The position numbers were made by a program, and so were the translations under genes. Shown piece after piece: positions 1 through 10,896 of a stretch of 64,000 nucleotides of DNA (position 1 is its first letter; the number at the start of each line of letters is the position of its first letter). Source of the stretch: Symbiodinium kawagutii (lineage: Eukaryota; Sar; Dinophyceae; Suessiales; Symbiodiniaceae); the NCBI GenBank assembly GCA_009767595.1, contig VSDK01012156.1:160075-224074 (forward strand), written 5' to 3'. The notes beneath the pieces are model-generated. The model saw only the letters and a program-made list of their open reading frames with translations, was not told the origin of the DNA and searched no databases.

Positions 1-1430
1 CTTCGCCTTGGCGGTCTGGCATGCTTGCTTGCTGGCGCCGCTTCGGCCCCGTGGTTTTTTGCCCTCGCACTCGGAGGGGCTAAACCCCGTCCAATTTCGA
101 GCCGAAAACGTCCGGTTTTCGCCTTCGAGGCCCGGCGCGGCCGGTGTCTAACGTCGCCTTCTGAACGCCAATAGAAATAGAAATTTGGTTTTTGGTTTTG
201 TTTCCTTAGTCTTGGCTGGCTGGCTTGCTTGGTTGCTTGCGCTTGCTTCCTGGCTTGCTTGCGCTTGCCTGCTGGCTTGCTTCCTTGTTACTTGCTTGCG
301 TGTGTGCTGCCTTGCGTGCTTGCTTGCCTGTGTGCGTTCTTTTGTTTGGTTTTTTCTTTGTTCACCTTGGCTGTCTGGCATGCTTGCTTGCTGGCGCCGC
401 TTCGGCCCGGTGGCTCTTTCGCCCTCGCACTCGGAGGGGCTAACCCCCGTCCAATTTCGAGCCGAAAACGTCCGGTTTTCGCCTTCGAGGCCCGGCGGCC
501 GGTGTCTAACGTCGCCTTCTGAACGCCAATAGAAATTTGGTTTTTGGTTTTGTTTCCTTAGTCTTGGCTGGCTGGCTTGCTTCGTTGCTTCCGCTGGGTT
601 CCTGGCTTGCTTGCGCTTGCCTGCTGGCTTGCTTCCTTGTTACTTGCTTGCGTGTTTGCTGCCTTGCGTGCTCGCTTGCCTGTGTGCGGGCTAGCGTGCG
701 TGCTTGCTTGCCGGATTGGTTGCTTGCTTGCTTGTCTTTTGTTTGGTTTTTTCTTTGTTCACCTTGGCTGTCTGGCATGCTTGCTTGCTGGCGCCGCTTC
801 GGCCCGGTGGCTCTTTCGCCCTCGCACTCGGAGGGGCTAACCCCCGTCCAATTTCGAGCCGAAAACGTCCGGTTTTCGCCCTCGAGGCCCGGCGGCCGGT
901 GTCTAACGTCGCCTTCTGAACGCCAATAGAAATTTGTTTTTTGTTTCCTTAGTCTTGGCTGGCTGGCTTGCTTCGTTGCTTCCGCTGGGTTCCTGGCTTG
1001 CTTGCGCTTGCCTGCTGGCTTGCTTCCTTGTTACTTGCTTGCGTGTTTGCTGCCTTGCGTGCTTGCTTTCCTTTGCTGCCTTGCGTGCTTGCTTCCCGGA
1101 GTGGTTGCTTGCTTGCTGGTTGGTTGCTTTGTTTTGTCTTGGTTCCTCTTGGCTGTTTGGCCCGCTTGCTTGCTGCCTGGCGTGCTTGCTTGCCTTTGCT
1201 TCCTTGCTACTTGCTGTCGTGTTTGCTGCGCGTGCTTGCTTGCCAAAGTGGTTGCTTGCTTGCTCGTTTTTTGTGTTGTTTTGTCCTTGTTCTTCTTGGC
1301 TGTTTGGCTTGCTTGCTTGCTGCCTGGCGTGCTTGCTTGCCTTTGCTTCCTTGTTACTTGCTTTCGTGTTTGCTGCCTTGCATGCGTGTTTTTTTTTGTT
1401 TCCTTGCTCTTGGCTGGCTGGACCATGACC
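1..1430. repeat. GC-rich long-unit tandem repeat
   Basis: Imperfect tandem array. The same block, beginning GTCTGGCATGCTTGCTTGC, starts at 14, 373 and 770, so units are about 359 and 397 bp. Each unit joins a conserved part (CGCCGCTTCGGCCC, then GCACTCGGAGGGGCTAA) to a variable CTTGC/CTGG-rich part. From about 930 the conserved part is lost and only CTTGC-type repeats continue. Long open frames here (Leu/Ala/Cys-rich on +, Gln/Ala/Lys-rich on -) are by-products of the repeat and not genes. Confidence 0.85.
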
Positions 1431-1436
1431 ATGACC

Positions 1437-1454
1437 GGGGGGGGGGGGGGGGGG
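1437..1454. repeat. Poly-G run (18 G)
   Basis: Homopolymer run directly after ACCATGACCATGACC, closing the GC-rich array. Its length may be unreliable in the assembly. Confidence 0.8.
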
Positions 1455-1494
1455 TGGCAACACTGGACCATATATTGTTTGTTTAATTTGTGGG

Positions 1495-1765
1495 GGTTCG
1501 TAAAATAGGGAACCTGCAAATTGGATGGTCAAATGCATTCCTATACTATAAATGGTCAATAATCAATTGGATGGTTTAGTTGGATGGTTTAATACAATTC
1601 TATACTATGAATGGTTGATACTATGTGGGGGTCCTGCAAATGTTACTATAATGGTTTAATACATGCCTATAAATGGCTAATATTCGAATATTGCATCACT
1701 AATTGGATGGTCAATATTGGATGATTTGGGGCGTCCCCCATTTTGAGAAATTCTCCATATGGGGG
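1495..1765. repeat. Compound copy of palindromic family 1
   Basis: Begins with an arm-like TAAAATAGGGAACCTGCAAA and ends with GTCCCCCATTTTGAGAAA, the inverse arm of the family. Between them the phrase ATTGGATGGT...CTATACTATRAATGGT is repeated three times. Its right arm ends about 10 nt before a probable splice acceptor at 1773. Confidence 0.55.
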
Positions 1766-1773
1766 GCCTCCAG

Positions 1774-1861
1774 CGCCTGAGGTGTCAGCGCTTGCAGCAG
1801 CTGTGTCAAGAGTTGGAATCCGATGCTCGGCTGCGGCGGCGTTGTGGCGGGTGCTTCCTTG
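1774..1861 (+). CDS. Gene 1 candidate exon (coiled-coil-like)
   Basis: Follows CCTCCAG. The frame starting CGC CTG AGG is open for 29 codons with mostly G/C third positions and reads RLRCQRLQQLCQELESDA, then Arg/Cys-rich residues. The Leu/Gln/Glu pattern suggests a coiled coil. A donor GTTGTT follows after one extra base (phase 1); GTGCTT at 1850 is an alternative. No homologue recognised. It is assigned to gene 1 only because of strand, position and similar character to the exon at 3740. Confidence 0.4.
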
Positions 1862-3739
1862 GTTGTTCCTGGGTTGGGGTTGATGTATCATAGAGGGTTC
1901 TCATACGTTCCTATCTCACTATGAGTTGAGCAAGGGTGGATTAGGGTGGAAGGAGTAGGGTTGTGCTAGCGTGAGGGGATTACCAATGGTTGGCAAGGGT
2001 CCATATTTCTTATGACTGGGGGATCGTATCAGTAGCCTACCTGGTCTATCAACGTTTGTCAAAGCTGATTATGGGACCATAACTATTCATCAAAGGGTGA
2101 TGAAGCTTGAGCTTGTTGATTTATCAGGGTGAGATTATACTGGAGGAGATACGAGATACGTTTGGACTATCAACTGACTATACCCAGTATTCCTTCGCTA
2201 AGGAGCTTCACTGAAAGGTTTTTCCTTTGTGATTGTGTCTCTCCAGAGAGGCCCGATGGTAGAGGTGATTCTTGCTTAGGCTTTGGCTGACATTGATTGG
2301 AAGACCAAAGGTTCTCGGTTTTCCTACAAACGCGATCCAAACTTCTGGATTTTCCACAGGCACATCTACGTCACTTTGTCCCTGCTGTAACCAATTTCAC
2401 ATCATGGGTATCGATGTGGCAAAGTGTGTTATAGCAGGAAGGTAGGCAGCAGAACGTTGGTCTAACATCTCACCAGCAAACATCACCATGTGATTTTGCA
2501 ATCACCTGTGGCCAATAGTCAAGACAAGTCATAGATGGTTTGTCGCCAGGTATTGAGCCCGTGGCACAAACTTTCTCATGGCTTTTGCGAATCAACCCAT
2601 GGTGTCCATGAACAGCCATGAACTCTGATTGCTAGACCCCACAGCAGTTCCGCTTAGAGCTCAGCTTAGCAAGCGTGAGGATTCATGGAGCTAGGTGCCG
2701 GCTGTACCTGTTCCCTACCGTTGAGGAAGTGAGCTGCCAAAATCTTGGCTTGACGATTCTAAATATTCATCAAAACAGAAGCACCCATCCAACCCATAGA
2801 TATTTGTTATATTTTGTTATGTAGTTAGTTTCTTACTTAGTTTGTTTGTTCATTGATGAACCATGGTTGAACTACTAGTTGCTGTCAACCATCATTTTTA
2901 CCACATCCGATACTATTGTTGTTCGTTTTCCCCGATAACTAACCATCATTTCACCATTATTAGCGTATGATGATCAAAGCAAATCATTCTTCGGCCCATT
3001 TAGTAGCCACTATGATACTGACCACCAATCAGTCACTAATCATGATGAACCATAGTGATAATCATTCTTAGCCATTCTTTGGCTGACCATCTCAGCCCAG
3101 AAACTAGTAAGCAATCACTTACAAACCAGATTAATTATGACATAGCTAACCAATATTGACCATTGTGATATGATAGGCATTCTTGACTTTTATTTTGCTA
3201 ACCATCAGTAAGCAGTAATCAATCAGTACATTATATAATCAATACCAGTAATTATCTAACCATTATTTAACCATCCGTACCACAATCAATATTAGTCCTA
3301 GCTACACGTTCCGTTTGAGTCCCATGCCAGTCATCCTTATTCCCTTGGTGGGTCTGGTCCCTGCTAAATGTTGCTGCCTCAGGACCGCGACACAGCTCCT
3401 GGGCAGCAGATGCGACCGGTGGGAACTGCTCTTAACAGATGCAGATTCGTATAGCTACAGCTCCTATCCCGTAAGCAATTCTGGATCCAAAAGGGTGAAA
3501 TTAGCCTTGTATGTTTTCTTCTTTGCAGTGTTGCTTCTGTTGTCGTTGTTGGAACTGTTGTTGTTTCTGATGATGTTGCCGAGACTGTTCTCTTACATTG
3601 TTCTTAGGATTGCTGTGGTAATAATTGTTTTTTGCGTCCAGTGGAGGCACCCACCAACCTGAACCAAGCTCAGCCAACCTTAACCCACCTCAACCAACCT
3701 CAGCCAGCCAACCAACCAAGCCACCAAGCCACCAACCAG
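1862..3739 (+). other. Probable intron, no clear gene
   Basis: AT-rich sequence dominated by degenerate AACCATCATT/ATGGTTGAT words. One very small open stretch at 3383-3418 lies between CAG and GTGGGA (12 codons) and could be an exon, but it is too short to support. A longer open frame at 3315-3662 is A/T-ending in its third positions and hydrophobic without family features; I do not call it. Confidence 0.5.
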
Positions 3740-3830
3740 CCAACTGGAGGAGCGCCTCCCGCCAAGCCAGGCACTGGAGCGAATGCAACGAGCTGAAGAG
3801 GCTCTGAAGGAGCAACACCAGCAGTTTCAG
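3740..3830 (+). CDS. Gene 1 candidate exon (coiled-coil)
   Basis: Between CAACCAG and a CAG|GTGCGC donor. The frame reads LEERLPPSQALERMQRAEEA and continues LKEQHQQFQ. Third positions are GC-rich, and the Glu/Leu/Gln/Arg content suggests a coiled-coil helix. Upstream is CCACCAAG/CCAACC simple sequence, so the acceptor is uncertain. Its end phase (0) does not match the next candidate exon at 4096 directly, so either an exon is missing or the donor lies further on. Confidence 0.4.
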
Positions 3831-4095
3831 GTGCGCTGCGTGCGGCCGGAACGAGCTTTGGGAAGGGGACAGCCGTGGGCTCCTTTGAGGGGAACTGCTG
3901 CAGGTGGTGAATGGTTTCGGGGTTGGTTGGTTGGGTGGGTGGTTGGTCGATCAGGGCATGTGGTACCTGGTTTGTGGTCAGGGCTGGGCTGTGATCTTTG
4001 GTCATTTGCTGCAAACAGATCTCATGTGGCAACGAGTTTTTCCATGCTCTTGGATCTAGTGACTCCAACACGAACCTCAGATGACCTCATCCCAG

Positions 4096-4195
4096 CCTGA
4101 AGTGGCCAGCCATCAACAAGGCCAAGGAAGACATGACACCACGCCATTGCGCAGCCCAGCTGCCACAGGAGTACTCCAAGAAGAGTGCAGCTGAG
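4096..4195 (+). CDS. Gene 1 candidate exon
   Basis: Between CATCCCAG and GAG|GTGCCT. After one base the frame reads LKWPAINKAKEDMTPRHCAA and continues QLPQEYSKKSAAE, 33 codons without a stop and with GC-rich third positions. It ends in phase 0, matching the exon at 4729. The function is not recognised. Confidence 0.45.
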
Positions 4196-4728
4196 GTGCC
4201 TGGCTCAAGGTAGCACAGCAGGCCCCTTCACTGCTCGCATCCTTCGGAGGGGTTGGATGTGAACGACGGAGCTGTTGGGATTCCAACGAAACTGTTCAAC
4301 ATCAACTTCCAGCAATATTCCAAGCTATTTGATCACATTTCAAATTGATTTCACCAAACTCGAGTTGTTGATCATGGGGATAGCTGCTGACCAGTGAGAA
4401 GTCGGTAACCTTCACAATTTTTGTGTGATGTACGCATCCTGGGGGTATGCCAATCCATTAGTGATACCATCTCATTGATGATCATTTTAGCTTCCAAAAT
4501 CTGTGGATAAGAATGGATAAGATGTTATTATGAACAACTATGGATGGGGTACTCCCAATGGCTCAGGAATCACCAAATATAGGGACCTCGTTTTGTGAAT
4601 TTCATTTGATCCTGGTACCCCCAATCGCTCGGCAAAACTGGTTGCACTACACCAAGGTTTTGTTTATGAAAAGATTGAGCACCAGGCTACGCAGAACACC
4701 CGATCAAGGACTCATGTTTTGAGTGCAG

Positions 4729-4779
4729 CCGTTCACCGAGGCTCGCTCGAATGCTGACAGCATGGGCAAAGAGGTGGAG
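4729..4779 (+). CDS. Gene 1 candidate exon (17 codons)
   Basis: Between GAGTGCAG and GAG|GTTGGT. Reads PFTEARSNADSMGKEVE with phase 0 at both ends, compatible with its neighbours at 4096 and 6480. Short, so it rests on phase agreement and codon bias. Confidence 0.4.
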
Positions 4780-4849
4780 GTTGGTCCCCCCCACCGAAGA
4801 GTGCTACTCTCAGTTGCCAAGCCACCAAAGGTCAGCGGCTGAATAGAGA

Positions 4850-6120
4850 TTCTCTAGGTCAAGTTTCAAAGATGTTTTTCTGACATTCTATTTGAGCTGA
4901 CTGATGCACCACTTTCGCGAGTTGTTTGGGGATGGTCAACACATGGGTCAAAGCTTGGTCTTGAGCAGTTTGCTGGTGCAGCGCGAGGATTTGTCTTGTT
5001 GTCAAATCACATTGTCCAAGTAAAGGGACTGGAAAGTTGAAGATCCGATGATCTGGGAATGTTTCAAGAGATCTCCTTCCATACGTGGACAAGTAAGGGA
5101 ATCGATGGTGGCGTTGGAGAGCCGAATCTGCTGGTTGTTGATCTCATGATTTCTCTTGAAATTCACTTATCTCGCCCTTGCCGGATGGCTAGTCAGCGGC
5201 AGTTGCGAATACGATGGATATGGATATGCGAAATGGGAACCTGTTGGACAAGGGTGGAGTATCCAACGTGTTGAGCCTGCTGGCTTGAGCCTCGCCTGAC
5301 CTTCCACTTGCCAAGACTGGATGGTCACAAGTGACATCTCCACAGATCATGAAGGTACTTGGCCAACAGGATGTACTGTATCCAATGAGCTGTGAACCAT
5401 GGCCAACCAGCTCTGAATTTGTCATGAATGATCAACAAACTAGACTGGGTAGACTGGTATTTGGATTCTGAAGCTACAAGATCTCTTGGGGATTATAGGT
5501 ATAGCCATGCAGATACGGCAGTCTTTTGTCTCTTGTGAACATGGTGAATATGGACCAGTCTGCGTTTGGAAGAACCTGTGTTGACCCACTGATATGGCTG
5601 GTTGGCATGCACAAAATTGCAAAGCAGCGCTGCACAAAAGTGTTGAACCACTGGAAGTGTTAGTTTCTGCAGGACGGGCAAAGTGAAGCAACAAATCGTT
5701 GCAACCCTGCAAGAAGGCGATTTTGCCATGGAAGGTCAACAGATATCTTTGGCCATCTTAAGGCCATCTCAAACCCATGAACTTCAGCCCCTTACCAAGA
5801 CGGAATTGTCCGTTAACGATGTTTGGGATCCGATTGGTTGTTGGTTCAAACATTTTTCAAATTTTCCAACTGGGATGAAGAAATCATTTGACTTGCCAAA
5901 GTGCTTAGGGCCCGGTGGCAGCAACCAGGGTCACAGCCAACCTGGCGCCATGTTGCCTCGTGGCAGACTATGCGCTTGGAGGACGGGGTGCGTCGTTTCG
6001 AAGGAGTGGTTGGTGGAACCTGTCGGTTGATGGTTGAAGGTGGCTATGCTGCCGGTAGATGGGACATGGCGTGGTATATCTGATGGCATGGCGTGCTACC
6101 ACAAATTGGCAATGCAATAC
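4850..6120. other. Less repetitive block with unassigned open frames
   Basis: This stretch lacks the AACCAT-type repeats of the surrounding introns. It contains several moderately long open frames on both strands (for example + 4859-5020, - 4859-5092, - 5440-5739). Their third-position composition is much less GC-rich than that of the convincing exons, and no family is recognisable. It may be intronic, a decayed insertion, or hold a poorly resolved exon. Confidence 0.35.
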
Positions 6121-6479
6121 TAGTGGATCAATAGTCATGGTTGATGCAAACATCTACCAACCATTATGGACAAATGTGATTTGCTAAATTGATGGCTCAA
6201 AATATATCAACCACCAATTTCACCCGTATGAATCGAATCATCAACTATTCTAAAGCGTCAAGAGGTCAACCATTCTATCAATGATTCACAAAAACGAAGC
6301 ATGATTCATTTCGCCCAATCAACATTGAACAGCTACAATCAACCATGATTGCGCCATTGAATCAATGATCAACCCTTACTGAACCATCATACACCACTTT
6401 CAATTAACTAGCCATGAACCAGTGATTATCCAACAGCAGCTCGGTCAACCACGACAACGGGTCACTTTGGATGTTTCAG

Positions 6480-6573
6480 GGCTGCTACAAGCCGCCTGCC
6501 CCGGCTGAGCCGCCTGCAGAGCCGGCGAACACAGGTCCGAGCGCGCAGGGTGTCACGAGGTTCGAGGAGGAAG
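6480..6573 (+). CDS. Gene 1 exon (Pro/Ala-rich)
   Basis: Between TGTTTCAG and GAAG|GTGTGG. Reads GCYKPPAPAEPPAEPANTGP then SAQGVTRFEEE. It begins in phase 0, matching the end of the exon at 4729, and ends with one base (phase 1), matching the exon at 7530. Strong GC3 bias. Likely a flexible linker in an unrecognised protein. Confidence 0.55.
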
Positions 6574-6611
6574 GTGTGGTTCATGGGAAAGGATCATCAA
6601 GGAATTGTAGG

Positions 6612-6612
6612 A

Positions 6613-6653
<41 letters not shown>
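6612..6653. repeat. (ATG)n microsatellite
   Basis: About 13 uninterrupted GAT/ATG trinucleotide units just downstream of a predicted donor. The same trinucleotide expands at 28959 and 34502. Confidence 0.9.
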
Positions 6654-6654
<1 letters not shown>

Positions 6655-7529
6655 ATGATTCACCAATGGTTAGTGGTGGCGAATGATGTTCAACAAGGAT
6701 GGTCAACGGTGATGGTCAATGATGGTTAGTGTAAATTAAGGACTGCTTAACGATGCTTTCACGGAGCGACAATCAAAATAAATGACGGTTGAGGCATGTA
6801 CAGTGAATTTTAACTAATAGCAGTTGGGCAGGTACAATGATGAATTCTTACTGAGCATGGTTTATCATGGCCCTGCGTCATGCTGTGGGCTGATGGTGGT
6901 TTATCTACCGGTGATGGTCAATGCCACTTGAGTGGCGCCAGATGGGGAGTTTTACTACTTGATGGTTGTAAAGATGATCTTTTTGGACTTGGAGTGCGGT
7001 CGATTGGTCGCAACAGATGACTCAACATGAAGAGTATATGTCCATGTCTATGGACTCTTTATCCTGTTCACATTTACAGGTATGCTTGGGTTCGAACCGT
7101 TGTTTTGTGTTTCTTCTCTGAAAGTAGGGTGAAAAAAAACCATGGCAAATGATGATGAACTCGCTTCAACCATGGTGCACATTTATCAATAGGCTTATCA
7201 GGACAATTCTACCCCAAACCCAGATTAATTGTTTTTAGCGATCAATCGTCGATTTCTTCGATCCCAAGTGCAAGGAACCCCCATGTGCAGTTTTTTTCGA
7301 GGCTAATCAACCGTCCGCAGAAAAAAACACATGCCCGACTGGTTGAAGCTGAGTAGGCCAAGCTGGGCACCAGCTTTGCAAGCCCTACATCCTTCATCAC
7401 CAACCATCAACTTCCATCAACTTCCATCAACTTCCATCAAAGATCACCCAGCCACATCCCCATGAGTTCACCGAGTTCACCAACAAAAGCTGCCAACAAG
7501 TCACCACAACCTGTCCACCCTCCACCCAG

Positions 7530-7660
7530 CTGCACCAGCCGAGGCCACGACACCTGAGATCAGGTGGCCGGACCGCAGCGTCATCCACGAGCCCGCCTGG
7601 GAGAAACCTCCCGTGTGCCTTGGCGGCGGTCCATTTCCGGCGTCTTCTGACTCGGAGTTG
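7530..7660 (+). CDS. Gene 1 exon
   Basis: Between CCACCCAG and TTG|GTGTTT. The first two bases complete the split codon from 6573 (G+CT, Ala). The exon then reads APAEATTPEIRWPDRSVIHE and continues PAWEKPPVCLGGGPFPASSDSE. It has 43 codons with strong GC3 bias, no stop and phase 0 at the end. No domain is recognised. Confidence 0.6.
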
Positions 7661-7689
7661 GTGTTTTTTTATCAACATTTATAGATACA

Positions 7690-7810
7690 TATGGGATATC
7701 ATTTTTTTACATGAAGAAACACATTGATATATATATATATATGTATGTTATATGTAGATATGATATGATAAATAGATCACACATATATGTATGTATGATA
7801 TGTATATACG
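7690..7810. repeat. AT-rich TATATG/ATATGTATG simple sequence
   Basis: Simple-sequence tract with (AT)n near 7727-7743 and TATGTA variants, directly after the exon ending at 7660. Intron filler. Confidence 0.6.
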
Positions 7811-9517
7811 ATATTAGCATGCATATGCAAATAGACTCGGTTGAGTAGGGACGATAGTTGATTGCCAGGCTGAGCAAGGTTCAGGCTGATCCCTTTGGTG
7901 ATTTGAATATATTTGAATGAAAATCGGGTGATCCATTGTCGCTGGGATTTGCATTAGCAGGTATCATCTAAACACATTCGGATGATTGGGATCAACCGTT
8001 CTGAAGCCATGTGCTCCATGGATCTCAAGGCTCAAAGGATCCATACCCTGTAATGCTTCTCTGCTGACTTTGGGCCACGGGACCTTAGCTGAGTGACGTG
8101 TTGGTTTATCTTGCCGGGTTGAGTCAATACCAAACAGCACCAGAGAATCGTAAATCTGTTGAAGTATCAACAGAAGAGACTGGGTGCCTAGTTATTCAAT
8201 TTGTTTCTGTCATGAGCCAAGGGCGTTTGCGGTGGATGTATTATACTGTAATCCACCATGGAAATACCCTTCACCTATTTGTTGTCAGGGTATGGTCCAA
8301 TATCCTATGAAAGATAGAAATAGATAGTATATATCTTGATTGCGGATGCATATTCACAAGACATCACTAGCAGCAAGTGGTGATGATCGCAAGTAATTGT
8401 CTCAGGATCTTAAAGATCTTGGATCTTGCGCCAGACTAATGATAAATTGTCGTTCCCCCATCATGGTTTTTGAGAGATAAAACCCACTATGATTTTTTTT
8501 GGGCAGTACTGATAAATATATATATACATCACTGATGAACTGATCACTATTCATTGGACTTAGAATTTAGACAGTGATTTAGACACTGTTCATTTGATTG
8601 ATTTAGAATATATAGGTCCGAATTTAGATTTTATCGTAAACCTACTATTCATTGGACTGAGACACTGTTCATCTGAACAAAACCGACTGACGCTCCACCT
8701 GGAAATTCGTGGCGCGCGACCGAGGCTGATGCCTGCATCCATCATGAACCTTGCGAATCTTGGCCGCCAGGGTTGGATTTGGTCCATTTCTATTGCGGAG
8801 GAGCAAGTTGTCAAGCTATTGGAGTTGTAGTTGCTAAGTGCTGGATGCTAGGCATTAACATAGGGGGTTTCTCAAGCTGGTCGGGAACCCCCAAGTTATG
8901 CTTGGTTTATTACTATAGATGATTGAAAAAGGATGATAACAGAGGGTAGCCATATAACTTGAGAAACCACCATATCATCAATAGTCAGTTGAGGCGTGAA
9001 GCATCACCCAGCATCATGAAGCTGGTCACACGCCATGAACTGTCAGGTTGTTGGTTGCTTTTCAATAGCTTCGACTGGTTGGTTGGGGTTCAGTCGTGAG
9101 CTATGACCATGAGTCACTCCCAGTGGTCACAGAGCTGAGTCTGGTGAGAAGAAGAGGTGGGGTCGCGGCTGAGCCCCCTGGCACTTTGCTTAGGAACATG
9201 CTGGAAACCTACTTTGTCCTCAAGGAGGTTAGAGCCCGGCCTGGTTTTTGAAGATGTGCTGGGCTGGGAGCTCGACTTTTGAAGATGTGCCGGGCTGGGC
9301 ATTCAGGTTGCAGCAATGAAGGCCATGAAAGGCACCGCCACTGCCGTGGGGGTACTGCCATGGAAAATCCCACCGAAGCGTGTGCAAAGTGTGATGCAGT
9401 TGTTGGTTAGTGCAGGGTTTGGGCCGCTGCATTGCTCATGATGAAAACCATGTTTTCAGCATGTTTCGTGACTCATGAGCCCATGATGAAACCACCATTT
9501 TGGGCGAAGTTTTTTCG
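7811..9517 (+). other. Probable intron of gene 1
   Basis: No convincing exon. Contains a family 1 palindromic element at about 8861-8972. The open frames at 8590-8830 on both strands lack GC3 bias. Confidence 0.45.
8861..8972. repeat. Palindromic element, family 1
   Basis: Arms GGGTTTCTCAAGCTGGTCGG...and...AACTTGAGAAACCACC flank a GGTTTATTACTATAGATGAT core, as in the other copies. Confidence 0.6.
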
Positions 9518-9553
9518 GTCACCCAACCGGTCACCCAACCGGTCACCCAGCCA
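9518..9553. repeat. 12-bp tandem repeat at a splice acceptor
   Basis: GGTCACCCAACC is repeated about three times, the last copy changed to GGTCACCCAGCC. That change creates the CAG used as the acceptor of the exon starting at 9551. Confidence 0.7.
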
Positions 9554-9667
9554 GATCTTCCTACCTGTGCAGTGCCCACCGCCCGCGACGCTCTCTGCGC
9601 ACCTGCCGGCTTTGGCTCAGACGCCGGCGCGCTGAGGGGAACGACCTTCCCCCTGAGCAGCTTGGCG
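9551..9667 (+). CDS. Gene 1 exon
   Basis: Between CACCCAG and GCG|GTGATG, 39 codons, phase 0 at both ends, matching the exon at 7660. Reads PDLPTCAVPTARDALCAPAG then FGSDAGALRGTTFPLSSLA. GC3-rich, with two Cys. The two other frames are also open for part of the stretch, so the frame rests on phase continuity. Function unknown. Confidence 0.5.
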
Positions 9668-10077
9668 GTGATGGGTCAAGCGTCATTGAACCACCATCCA
9701 CCATGGTTCTCCACCATCTTCACTACCATGGCTACCATGGGTTATCCATCATAAACAATGGTTCATCATCATTAACCGCTACTTAATCATCTTGAACCAC
9801 CAGTTATCCATCATTAACTAGTGGCGCCATGGATAACTAGTGTTTATTAATCATCACTATCCATCATTTTGCCGTCCGGGTTATCCATCATCTTGGTGTT
9901 AAGCAGCATTTACCATCATTAACTACTACTTAACCACCCCTGAACCATCATTTACCATGGCTTATCCATCATTTGAACCACTACTGAAGCATCATTAGCC
10001 ATTGGTGACCCACCATCAGCCATGCCATCATCATCTCTCGGCGGATCATCGCCGGTCCTCCTCACAGGTCCTCACAG

Positions 10078-10200
10078 GTCCTCGACTCCAAGGGCGATGT
10101 CCGCCGGTCAGAGCTGCGCTGTCACGTGACGCGGCGTGTTTGGCGTTGTGGTGGGGAGCTGGAGGTTCATGCGACTCATGGGGAACTGAGGATGCGACTG
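10078..10200 (+). CDS. Gene 1 exon
   Basis: Starts after the second of two tandem CTCACAG|GTC acceptors. Reads VLDSKGDVRRSELRCHVTRR then VWRCGGELEVHATHGELRMRL. Phase 0 entry agrees with the exon ending at 9667. A GTGGTT donor at 10201 is assumed. If it is not used, the frame runs 5 codons further to a TGA at 10216-10218, so this could instead be the C-terminus. Alternating hydrophobic/charged residues suggest beta strands. No family recognised. Confidence 0.5.
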
Positions 10201-10619
10201 GTGGTTGAGAATGGTTGAAGGTAGGCATGGTAGGTAACCAATAGTTCATGATGCTTAAGGATCGTTCAGAAATTGTTGGCAACAGTTGGCCAATGGTTGA
10301 CAATGGTTGCCAATGGTTGTTGATGGCTATTATATATCCGTTGAAAATTGAAGATAAATGATGGTTGGGCGTTAATAATGGTCAAAGATAGGGGGAAGAA
10401 CGGACAACAACTGAAAAAATGGCAGATGCTCTGAATCTTGGCACAGTTTCATAGACATGAAAGGATTCATCATGTTTAGCCAAAGTGGATGATTGGATAT
10501 CCTCGGTAGTAACTGAATTCTTTTTGAGCATGGGTTGATCAACCGTTCCAACCAATGTTAGCAATCATTAACCACGAATCACCACTCATGAGCCTCAAAT
10601 TGACCAACCACCATACCAG

Positions 10620-10734
10620 GGGCTGCCCCAAATGGCGTGGTTTGGCTTCCGCACGCAACAACGTGGAGTTTTGCCGCAAGCGCTTTCGCAAGCAGTTGCT
10701 GGATACAGTTGGCATGTCTTGCACAGCAAGCTGA
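10620..10734 (+). CDS. Probable last exon of gene 1
   Basis: After CATACCAG the frame reads GCPKWRGLASARNNVEFCRK, continues RFRKQLLDTVGMSCTAS and stops at TGA 10732-10734. GC3 bias is strong in this frame. A longer overlapping frame to 10900 has weaker bias. Basic residues and three Cys are seen. Entry phase 2 does not fit the phase 0 exit assumed at 10200, so one boundary is wrong or an exon is missing. The next start codon lies only 163 bp downstream. Confidence 0.4.
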
Positions 10735-10896
10735 GCAGAGTTTGTTTCACAACAACCTCAATCATGATTGGATCACGGATCATGGATGCAACCTTGACAC
10801 AGCAACTTTGATTCATGGATCGCATGTCTTTGCGTTGCGAGTATTTCGGCCCAAGGTGGAAGCAACTCTGAGATCTAATCCCATTCAGCCGTCAGC

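Noticed and set aside
148..1559. Long open frames in both directions (Leu/Cys/Ala-rich or Gln/Lys/Ala-rich)
   Set aside because: They come from the tandem CTTGC-type repeat; several overlap in all frames and none has start context or family similarity.
4185..4215. TGGCTCAAG resembling the end of the dinoflagellate spliced leader
   Set aside because: Only the last nine bases match; the upstream part is absent, so it is not evidence for a retroposed transcript.
4859..5020. Open frame between CTCTAG and GTAAAG (54 codons, phase 0/0) inside gene 1
   Set aside because: It would fit the phases, but third positions are only about 40% G/C, unlike the real exons, and the opposite strand is equally open.
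5193..5274. SAAVANTMDMDMRNGNLLDK-like frame ending in a stop
   Set aside because: Moderate codon bias only, no convincing acceptor, and no fit with gene 1 phases.
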